A stretch of 40,289 bases of DNA from IMG/VR virus record IMGVR_UViG_3300030110_003855, positions 1 through 40,289 of that record; one strand, 5' to 3'. The notes below the pieces were generated by a model that was not told where the DNA came from, ran no database searches, and saw only the letters and a list, made by a program, of their open reading frames with translations. The stretch comes from a virus. Within the stretch, counting starts at the first letter, position 1. Each line of letters starts with the position of its first letter. The translations under genes and the position numbers were made by a program. This document shows, piece after piece, positions 12,681 to 20,245 of this stretch.

Positions 12681-15032
12681 ATGGCAATACAATTTTTAAA
12701 TAACGTCGATTTAGGCTTTTATAGCAGTGAAGGTCTAGCAATTCAATCCCAATCTGCGGAACCAAGTACTACACAAACTGGTGCGGTATACTATGATACT
12801 GATGATAACTCATTAAAAATATATGATGGTGGATGGAACGATATAGGTGGGTCATGGACTATAGAAGATGGTGCTGGTAATTCTCAAACAATTGATATTG
12901 GTAATACATTAACGGTTTTAGGTGGTACAGGAGTTACAACTGCTGTAAGTGCCACTGATACTTTAACAATTACAGCAACTGGTTCTTTATATGCTTTTAA
13001 AACTATATCAGTTTCAGGTCAATCAGACGTTGTAGCTGATGCAAGTGATGATACTTTAACGCTTGTTGCAGGTACAAATATGACTATCACCACCGACGCA
13101 GGTGCTGATTCTGTAACCTTTAATTCAACAGACCAATACTCAGGTACTGTTACTTCAATAACGCTAGCTGCCGATTCAGGCACTGGTACAGCAATAACTT
13201 CTTCAGGAACATTTACGTTTTCAGGTGGTACTAACGTAACCACTTCTGTAACTGGTACTACAGTAACAATAAACTCAGCTGATCAATACTCAGGTACTGT
13301 TACATCTGTTGGCACAGGAGATGGTTTAACAGGTGGAACAATTACCACGTCAGGAACAATAGAAATTGATTACAGTGGCACAGACAATGCTATTCTAGTA
13401 GCTGGAGATTTAACAGGTACAAGTATAGCAACTAGTGATGTGATATGGTATAGTGATGCTAGTGATGATGTTATTAAAAAAGGTAATGTTTCAGATTTAC
13501 CTTTTGATGCCTCAGGTGGTACAGTTACTTCGGTTAATTACACCCACCAAGGAAATGCGTTTACAGTAGGTGGTGCTCCAGTAACAAGTAGTGGTACTAT
13601 AGCTGTTACTATGGCGGGATCTTCCTCACAATATATTGATGGTGAAGGTAATTTAGCAACATACGATAATGGTACTGTTACTAGTGTATCGACAGGTGAT
13701 GGCTTAACAGGTGGACCAGTAACAACAACAGGTACTATTGAGGTGGATTACGCAGGTAGTGATAACGTTGTGCTTGCGGCTGCTGATGGAACAAGTTTAA
13801 CCGCCGCAGCAACCGATAAAGTATTAATGAGTGATGCAAGTGATGATAACGCTTATTATGTTAACTTATCTCAACTAAAAACTTATATAGACAGTGGTGG
13901 AACAGTGACTAGTGTAACTAGTGGAAATACTGATACCATAACTATAGGTGGAACAGCTACTGCTCCTACCGTTGCAGCTAATACAGCGGCTGTAGCAGAT
14001 GCTAGCGCAAACCTAGCCACAGGGGATCAAATATATGATTTTGTAACCGGTCAAGGTTATGGAACTGGTACGGTAACTTCAGTTACTGTTGCTGGTGGTG
14101 ATGGTTTAACTAGTTCAGGATCACCTATTACAACAAGTGGTACAATAACATTAGCTCTTGATTATGCAGGTACAGATAACTATATACTTGTACCGGCTGA
14201 TGCAACAGCTGCCGCAGGGGATAGCATAGCATTTAGTGATAGTGATGATTTAGCTACAGTAAAAGAATCAACTTTTGGAGATATACCAATGGCTGCTCTT
14301 ACGTTAGTAAAAGCTTATATAGATTCTGCAACAGCAGGGGCTTTAGTTTTTCAAGGGGGTTATGATGCATCAACAACGGGTCCTAATAGTTCAGCAGAAA
14401 AAGGTTGGACATACGTTGTAACAACAGGTGGTGATGGTGGTGGTTACTGGTCAGTTGATCTAGAAGTTGGGGATTTAATTATCGCAAATGATGATAATCC
14501 ATCTAGTGAAGCTGATTGGACAGAAGTACAAAAAAATGTAGATTTAGCAACAGCTTCTAGTGTTGGTATTGGTAATGTAGTTCCAGGAAGTACAAGTACA
14601 GTTACAGCACCATATTCAAGTGGTACCGCTACATTAGACGTTGTAGATAGTACAGCGAGTCAAAAAGGTGCGGTAATCGTTGAGGGTGGAACTGGTGTTA
14701 CAGTAACTTATTCTTCTGGTACAGCAACAGTTGCAACAGACGGTGGATCAAGTAAAAAAATAACATTAAACTCTGCAGACGCTTGGATAAGTGTTGGAAC
14801 ATCAGGTGATGTGAAAACATATACAGTGGACTTAGATAATACCAATGTATTTGGTACTGGTGTTTCCGCTGAAAATATTATGGCTGAATGTTATAAAGCT
14901 AGTGATGGCACAACAGCATTCCCTGAAATAGCAAGAACTACAACTGGTACCACTAATCCAGCAATTGATTTTGCTTTCTTAAATAGCCCAGCAGATAGTG
15001 ACTATATAGTGTTATTACACAATGTTGGGTAA
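12681..15032 (+). CDS. Repetitive tail fibre protein, 783 aa
   Basis: It begins MAIQFLNNVDLGFYSSEGLA and has an AVYYDTDDNSLKIYDGG module typical of phage fibres. Residues about 155-500 hold six variable repeats opening GTVTSV and often continuing GDGLTGG and TSGTIE.DYAGTDN. The C-terminal 280 residues change character (ADWTEVQKNVDLATAS region, then a compact tip ending YIVLLHNVG). The Gly, Thr, Ser and Asp composition suits a long trimeric fibre shaft. Its first seven residues are the same as those of the next gene. It is probably a receptor-binding fibre; repeat number may vary between strains. Confidence 0.8.
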   Translation: MAIQFLNNVDLGFYSSEGLAIQSQSAEPSTTQTGAVYYDTDDNSLKIYDGGWNDIGGSWTIEDGAGNSQTIDIGNTLTVLGGTGVTTAVSATDTLTITATGSLYAFKTISVSGQSDVVADASDDTLTLVAGTNMTITTDAGADSVTFNSTDQYSGTVTSITLAADSGTGTAITSSGTFTFSGGTNVTTSVTGTTVTINSADQYSGTVTSVGTGDGLTGGTITTSGTIEIDYSGTDNAILVAGDLTGTSIATSDVIWYSDASDDVIKKGNVSDLPFDASGGTVTSVNYTHQGNAFTVGGAPVTSSGTIAVTMAGSSSQYIDGEGNLATYDNGTVTSVSTGDGLTGGPVTTTGTIEVDYAGSDNVVLAAADGTSLTAAATDKVLMSDASDDNAYYVNLSQLKTYIDSGGTVTSVTSGNTDTITIGGTATAPTVAANTAAVADASANLATGDQIYDFVTGQGYGTGTVTSVTVAGGDGLTSSGSPITTSGTITLALDYAGTDNYILVPADATAAAGDSIAFSDSDDLATVKESTFGDIPMAALTLVKAYIDSATAGALVFQGGYDASTTGPNSSAEKGWTYVVTTGGDGGGYWSVDLEVGDLIIANDDNPSSEADWTEVQKNVDLATASSVGIGNVVPGSTSTVTAPYSSGTATLDVVDSTASQKGAVIVEGGTGVTVTYSSGTATVATDGGSSKKITLNSADAWISVGTSGDVKTYTVDLDNTNVFGTGVSAENIMAECYKASDGTTAFPEIARTTTGTTNPAIDFAFLNSPADSDYIVLLHNVG
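13143..14180 (+). repeat. Six degenerate coding repeats in the tail fibre shaft
   Basis: Repeats open with GTVTSI/V at about 13143, 13293, 13516, 13672, 13900 and 14067. They share a beta-strand rhythm and partial sequence (GDGLTGG, TSGTI, DYAGTDN) but not exact DNA identity, so they are protein-level repeats rather than recent tandem duplications. Confidence 0.7.
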
Positions 15033-15049
15033 ACATTAAATTAAATTAA

Positions 15050-18000
15050 ATGGCTATACAATTTTTAAATACCGGAAATTTTCCAGATGATGCCCAATTG
15101 ACTTTTGGAAACTCTTCAGATTTAAAAATATACCACGACGCGGGAGCTAGTACTTATATGGAAAATACTAGCGGCGATTGGTATATTATGCAACGTACTG
15201 ATAATGGCAACATGGTATTTCAATGTGATGATGGTGATAATGGTGACACAACATATTTTTCATTAGATGGTGGTAGTGCTGAGCATAGTGGTGCTGAAAT
15301 AACAGCATTATATACTAAATTTCCAGATAAATCCAGGATAGCTTTAGGTACTGGAAAAGATCTTCAATTATATCACGATGGAACACATAGTTATATTAAA
15401 GCGCTCAATACGGGAGATTTGTATGTTCAAAGCGATAATGATGATGTTGTAATTCAAGCTGCTGATGATGTCTTTATATATACTCAAGCTGGAGAAGATG
15501 CTATAATAGCAAGAGGCGAGGGTGGTGTTTACCTTTACTATAATAATAGCGAGAGACTTCAAACAACAAATGCAGGTATTGATTTTACAGGTAGTGGAAA
15601 TTTTACAAAAGCTACTAGTGGTAATTCATTTGTTCTTACCGCAACAGATTCAAATGATAACCAACCATTAGAAGTTGTTGGTACGAGATCAGATGAAAAT
15701 GGTCCAATGATTTCAATATATCATAATCAAGGATCAGGTAACGCTACTGATGGTGATCTGTCAACTTTACGTTTTAATGCATTAAACAGTGCTGATGAAA
15801 AAACACTATACTCAAAAATAGGTTTTAGAGCTAACGATGTAACTGACGGAACTGAAGATGGTGCTATAATATTTGAAACAAAGGCTAATGGTAGTGAGAT
15901 TCTTCAATTAACATTAGACACGAGTTCAGGTGATGCAAGAGCAACTTTTGAAGGTAAAGTTGGAATTGGGACCGCAACCCCTTACGCAAAACTAGATGTA
16001 GTTAATGGTACTAACAATAATGAAGCAGCAGACGCTACTGATTTCAGGTTTGTTGCAGCTAATAGAGCTATTACTACAGAAAGAGCTAATATGGAAATCT
16101 ATACCAATAACGCCCAAGCAGCAGATTTAGGTGGTAGTATAGGTTTTGGTGGTAGACATACAGATTCGTCTACAAATGATAGTTTATTTGCAACAATAAA
16201 AGCTGGTAAATCAAATGCTACAACTGGTAATTATTTAGGTTATTTAGAAATTGGTACATCAGATGCGGCAAGTGATATAACACGAAGATTTCATATAGAT
16301 AGTACAGGAGCAACTTTTGCAGGGACTGTTGAAGCTGGAGGAACAATATCACAAACATCTGGAAACATCCTTGGTAGAGGATATTTAAATCTTCAAAATG
16401 GATATGGAGCTGCTAATGGAATTTATTTATATGGTAATCCTGCTATGTATAGAGAGGATGCTAATACCTTATATTTTCCATTAAATGCCGCAACTTTTGC
16501 AGGTGCAGTAACCATAGATAGTATAACAGAAATTGGTAGTGACACAGATAAGTTTTTAATGTCTGATTCAGGTACCGTTAAATATGTTAGTGGTGCTAAT
16601 CTTAAAACATATATTGGTGCTAGTGGACCAGATGGAAGTGGTACTGGAAATACAATTGCAAAATGGTCAGATAGTGATACCCTTACAGATTCTAGTATGA
16701 CGGATGACGGATCAGATATTACCGCAACCGTGGATGGGTTCTATATTGAAAGCGGTGATTTAAGAATACAAACTTCAGATAACACTTCAGGAAAAATATA
16801 TTTAGGTAAAACTAGTGGTACACAAGCAAGTTCTTTAATAGATGCTAGTCATAATTTAGAAATTGATGCAGCAACTTATACCGGTACTGGTCACTTATTA
16901 TTAAGAATAGATAGTGTTACAAAAGCAACTATAGATAGTAGCGGTGTAACATTGAATGATGATACAGAGGTACAGGGAGCTCTAGAGGTTACTGGATCAA
17001 CTGTAAAGATTACTAACGCATCTTTTCCTAGTCTGGAAATTGGGTCTGGTGGGCTTTACAAAATTCTTAAAGATACTAGTAGTGGAAATACCCTAGAGAT
17101 TTATAGTGGTGCACTTACTCCTACTATTGAAATGAATACAACTGCTGATGCAACTTTTGGAAATGATGTAAGTATCCCATCGGGAGGGTTGAGTTTTGAT
17201 GATCTCGGTTCCGCATTTACATCATATGATAGTAATTTTTATTCAAGATTTACACGTGATGACGCAAATTTACAACTAGGGTTATTTAGAGCTGGTGGTG
17301 GTGCTGGCGATGGTGGTGTTTATATAGGTGGTGATTCTGGAGGATTTAATATATATTCTACAAATTCTGATGATACAATAAATACTCAGATATTAGATTT
17401 AGACATGAGTGGTAACCTTCAAATTGATGGTAGTATTGATTCAGATGGAACATCAACTAATACTTTTGCAGGCGCCGTAGATGCTACAAATTTTTTAATT
17501 AACGGTGCTCAGGGTTCAGCTAATCAGGTAATAACATCAACAGGTTCAGGTGTTGCGTGGCTAACCCCATCAGGAGGTGGCGGAGGGTCTTCACAGTGGA
17601 CAACAATTGGTAGTAATATTTATTATAACACTGGTAATGTGGGTATAAATTTATCCTACCCTAAATCACGTCTTCATGTTGAAGGAACAATTAAACAAAC
17701 ATCCATAAACGCAAGTGAACAAGGTTTTTTTACTTCTGAAAGTGATCCTTATATAAAAGCAGCAGGTTATGGTAAAGGAAGATTTGCAGGTGCTTCAGGC
17801 GCTGACAATGTTGTTCAAACATACGCAGGATTTACTGAGACAGGAAAAATAGTTGAAACAAGAATAACTCGAATCGTAAAGATAAACGCTAATTCTTGGG
17901 GATCTCAAAATGCTGGTAATGGAAGTAATCAAGTAAGATTAACTAATAAAGTAACTGACGGAGTAATTATACCAATGAGTGTTACGGTAAGACTAAATGG

Positions 18001-18742
18001 AACTTCTCCTTTAAATGGTAGTGGAAGCTGGGGAAGTGAAGATTACCCTATTCAATTAATTATGTATGGGGGTAGTACTTCAGGAGATAAACCTTGGGTT
18101 GTTCTTGGTGGTATACCTAAAGCAATCCTAGAAGACACAAACATTAATAATAGATATTATAAAATACCTTTTGATTACCCCAACGTCGGATACAACACTT
18201 CAGCAGCAGATCGTTGTTGGACTAATAGTGGTTCAGGTAGCCCAGGTAATATAGGATATTCAAATAACCTAGCTTTTATATTACAGGGAACAACAGCTAT
18301 TAAAAATAATAGTAGTTTAGATGATATGTACGTTCATGTGGAATATGTACCAGTTAATGTAAATTCCTGGGATACTCATTTTAATAGAGCGACAAAGAGT
18401 CAAAGTTACGGCTATAACACTAATGCTGTTACGGCTTTTTATATGAGTAACAATCAACAAAGTGGAATTTGTGGTGCAGGATATGCTAAACCAGCAAATA
18501 ATATAAAATATTGGCACAATGGAAGAAAACTTTATCCACAAGTAGGAAATACAATTTATCAATCTAATTCTGATGGAACCCCTAATCTTACAAATGCGGG
18601 TAGGGCTTATAACGGGTATTATTATTTATATTCTTCTGGAGGTAAAAGATATTATTTAAGAGTATACTCCACACCAGGTGGAACAGGACCCGGAGGGGTT
18701 ACTCTTTCAACTAGTTGTAATATTCCACCACCAACATCTTAA
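15050..18742 (+). CDS. Giant tail fibre protein, 1230 aa
   Basis: The start MAIQFLNTGNFPDDAQLTFG shares MAIQFLN with the preceding fibre. Repeated units with SSDLKIYHDAG and GKDLQLYHDGTHSYIK are the family's shaft modules. GKVGIGTATPYAKLDV (about residue 303) and NVGINLSYPKSRLHVEG (about 863) are the collar-like motifs often seen near fibre tips. The C-terminal 250 residues are Gly, Asn, Ser and Tyr-rich (NGYYYLYSSGGKRYYLRV) and probably form the tip. Unlike many such fibres, it has no S74 chaperone domain at its end; that domain instead appears in the gene at 37385. Likely the main adsorption fibre. Confidence 0.8.
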   Translation: MAIQFLNTGNFPDDAQLTFGNSSDLKIYHDAGASTYMENTSGDWYIMQRTDNGNMVFQCDDGDNGDTTYFSLDGGSAEHSGAEITALYTKFPDKSRIALGTGKDLQLYHDGTHSYIKALNTGDLYVQSDNDDVVIQAADDVFIYTQAGEDAIIARGEGGVYLYYNNSERLQTTNAGIDFTGSGNFTKATSGNSFVLTATDSNDNQPLEVVGTRSDENGPMISIYHNQGSGNATDGDLSTLRFNALNSADEKTLYSKIGFRANDVTDGTEDGAIIFETKANGSEILQLTLDTSSGDARATFEGKVGIGTATPYAKLDVVNGTNNNEAADATDFRFVAANRAITTERANMEIYTNNAQAADLGGSIGFGGRHTDSSTNDSLFATIKAGKSNATTGNYLGYLEIGTSDAASDITRRFHIDSTGATFAGTVEAGGTISQTSGNILGRGYLNLQNGYGAANGIYLYGNPAMYREDANTLYFPLNAATFAGAVTIDSITEIGSDTDKFLMSDSGTVKYVSGANLKTYIGASGPDGSGTGNTIAKWSDSDTLTDSSMTDDGSDITATVDGFYIESGDLRIQTSDNTSGKIYLGKTSGTQASSLIDASHNLEIDAATYTGTGHLLLRIDSVTKATIDSSGVTLNDDTEVQGALEVTGSTVKITNASFPSLEIGSGGLYKILKDTSSGNTLEIYSGALTPTIEMNTTADATFGNDVSIPSGGLSFDDLGSAFTSYDSNFYSRFTRDDANLQLGLFRAGGGAGDGGVYIGGDSGGFNIYSTNSDDTINTQILDLDMSGNLQIDGSIDSDGTSTNTFAGAVDATNFLINGAQGSANQVITSTGSGVAWLTPSGGGGGSSQWTTIGSNIYYNTGNVGINLSYPKSRLHVEGTIKQTSINASEQGFFTSESDPYIKAAGYGKGRFAGASGADNVVQTYAGFTETGKIVETRITRIVKINANSWGSQNAGNGSNQVRLTNKVTDGVIIPMSVTVRLNGTSPLNGSGSWGSEDYPIQLIMYGGSTSGDKPWVVLGGIPKAILEDTNINNRYYKIPFDYPNVGYNTSAADRCWTNSGSGSPGNIGYSNNLAFILQGTTAIKNNSSLDDMYVHVEYVPVNVNSWDTHFNRATKSQSYGYNTNAVTAFYMSNNQQSGICGAGYAKPANNIKYWHNGRKLYPQVGNTIYQSNSDGTPNLTNAGRAYNGYYYLYSSGGKRYYLRVYSTPGGTGPGGVTLSTSCNIPPPTS

Positions 18743-18763
18743 AATTAATTAAAATAAAATAAC

Positions 18764-18814
18764 ATGGAAAATAATATATGCCCTTTATGTAATGGTTACT
18801 GTGGGTTGTGTTAA
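18764..18814 (+). CDS. 16-aa four-cysteine micro-ORF
   Basis: ATG 18764 sits behind an A/T-rich leader like other starts here, 21 bp after the giant fibre gene, and encodes MENNICPLCNGYCGLC. The four Cys form two CxxC pairs (6/9 and 13/16) separated by three residues, enough to coordinate one metal ion such as zinc or to act as two redox pairs. It ends at Cys. Length alone makes chance possible, but the regular spacing is striking. Confidence 0.35.
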   Translation: MENNICPLCNGYCGLC

Positions 18815-18875
18815 GGTAAAAACACTAAAAACAAGTGACTATATAAATAACGAATAATAATTTAAATTTAATCAA

Positions 18876-19190
18876 ATGACAAAAACAGAAAATAAACAAC
18901 AATTAACGACTGAAGAACTAAAAAAAGTTCAAGATTTAGCACAAAAATCTAATAATTTAGTATATGATTTAGGGTTACTATCAATTAGAAACAATGCTTT
19001 AACTCAAGCTCACGCGGCTGTAACTAAAGAAATGAATGAGTTAAAGGCAGATTTACAAAAAATCTATGGAGAAGTAAATATAGATTTAAAAGATGGAACT
19101 ATTAGTCCTCTTGAAAAGAAAGAAGAAGAAGAGGTGAAAGAAGAAGAATGTAAAGATTGTCCTGAAGAAAAAGAAGAAGATAAAAAATAA
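18876..19190 (+). CDS. Coiled-coil phage protein, 104 aa
   Basis: The protein starts MTKTENKQQLTTEELKKVQD and is one long predicted coiled coil with the segment VYDLGLLSIRNNALTQAHAA, ending in a very acidic Glu/Lys tail with ECKDCPEEKEEDKK. Proteins with this layout are recurrent in marine and flavobacterial phages near packaging genes; their role is unknown to me. Its stop overlaps the next start by one base (TAATG). Confidence 0.65.
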   Translation: MTKTENKQQLTTEELKKVQDLAQKSNNLVYDLGLLSIRNNALTQAHAAVTKEMNELKADLQKIYGEVNIDLKDGTISPLEKKEEEEVKEEECKDCPEEKEEDKK

Positions 19191-19420
19191 TGGAATCAGC
19201 AGTTGTTAGAAAAATAAGTATAGGTTCTGACTATAAAAACGAAGCTATGCATTATTCTTTAGGTCAAACAGTATATGGTGGACATGAGATCTGTGATATA
19301 TTATTTGATATTGATGACAATTCTTACAACATTTTTATTAAAAAAAATGACGAGGTATTACCATGGAAAAAATTTAATTCCAATATGGCAATATCCGTAG
19401 AGTATGATTTAGAATATTAA
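19190..19420 (+). CDS. Hypothetical 76-aa protein
   Basis: Translation opens MESAVVRKISIGSDYKNEAM at a TAATG junction and continues as a small beta protein (HYSLGQTVYGGHEICDILFD, then SYNIFIKKNDEVLPWKKF), ending VEYDLEY. The layout of a short strand, a helix and further strands is similar to other small phage proteins around terminase genes. It is coupled to the next gene by another TAATG. Function unknown. Confidence 0.65.
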   Translation: MESAVVRKISIGSDYKNEAMHYSLGQTVYGGHEICDILFDIDDNSYNIFIKKNDEVLPWKKFNSNMAISVEYDLEY

Positions 19421-20025
19421 TGAAAAGCTTGTATAAATTTATTATTAAACCTATTAACACTAGGTATAATAATAAAAAGAAAATAGGTGATAAAAATCTT
19501 ATATTAAATACTAAAATTGAAAATCATAGGTTTGTTAGTAGGGAAGCTATAGTTATAGAAACACCATTAGCATTTAAAACAAATATAAAACCTGGTGATA
19601 ACGTAATAGTTCATTTCAATGTATTTAGAAGATTTTATGACATAAGAGATAAAGAAAAAGATAGTTCATCTTTTTTTAAAGAAGACTTATTTTTTTGTGA
19701 TCCATCTCAAATATATCTTTACAAAACAAAAAATAAATGGTACACACATTTAGACTATTGTTTTGTTAAACCTATTATTGACAACAACCTATTAAGTCAA
19801 AATAAAGAAAAACCTTTAACAGGTATATTAAAACATAGTAATAACACTTTAAAAAACTTAGGTGTTAACAAAGAAGATTTAATAGGTTTTAAACCTATTA
19901 GTGAATTTGAATTTATCGTTGATAATGAAAGATTCTATTGTATGAAATCAAATGATATTGTAATTAAGTATGAATACGAAGGAAACGAAAAAGAATATAA
20001 TCCAAGCTGGACAACGAGCTGTTGA
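19420..20025 (+). CDS. Tandem GroES-like co-chaperonin-type protein, 201 aa
   Basis: Two copies of a GroES-like beta-barrel pattern can be traced. The first spans about residues 6-103: FIIKPINTRYNNKKK, then REAIVIETPLAFKTNIKPGD and NVIVHFNVFRRF, with the IKPGDNVIVH element that mirrors the VKxGDxVIF of GroES. The second spans about 115-187: FVKPII, PLTGILKHSN, NKEDLIGF and EFEFIVDNERF, again barrel-like with a terminal DIVIKYEYEG. I recall proteins of this type being annotated as GroES-like in marine phages. It sits just before the terminase genes, far from groEL/groES. Whether it caps the phage GroEL is inference. It overlaps the next gene by 56 nt. Confidence 0.5.
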   Translation: MKSLYKFIIKPINTRYNNKKKIGDKNLILNTKIENHRFVSREAIVIETPLAFKTNIKPGDNVIVHFNVFRRFYDIRDKEKDSSSFFKEDLFFCDPSQIYLYKTKNKWYTHLDYCFVKPIIDNNLLSQNKEKPLTGILKHSNNTLKNLGVNKEDLIGFKPISEFEFIVDNERFYCMKSNDIVIKYEYEGNEKEYNPSWTTSC

Positions 20026-20245
20026 TGAATTAATCAAAGTAGCTAAAGAAAAAATTGTTGATTCAGAAGATGACGTATCAGCAGATAGATTAAAAAACGC
20101 TGCTGCTACTAAAAAACTAGCTATATTCGATGCTTTTGAAATTCTGTCTAGAATTGAAGAAGAAGAAAACTTACTTAATGATAAACAGAGTGAAACAAAA
20201 AAAACTAATAGTTTTAAAGGTTTTGCGGAAGGAAGATCAAAATAA
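19970..20245 (+). CDS. Putative terminase small subunit, 91 aa
   Basis: Start ATG 19970 (MNTKETKKNIIQAGQRAVDE). The protein is helical, with the segment ADRLKNAAATKKLAIFDAFE and a charged coiled-coil end. It directly precedes the large terminase (TAATG junction) and has the size of a small subunit that would recognise DNA and assemble as a ring. The 56-nt overlap with the upstream gene is unusually long but the reading frame is good. The call rests on position and helical character, not on a motif. Confidence 0.6.
   Translation: MNTKETKKNIIQAGQRAVDELIKVAKEKIVDSEDDVSADRLKNAAATKKLAIFDAFEILSRIEEEENLLNDKQSETKKTNSFKGFAEGRSK

Noticed and set aside
13143-14180. Repeats as a CRISPR array
   Set aside because: They are in-frame protein repeats with variable DNA, no constant repeat-spacer sizes and no cas genes.
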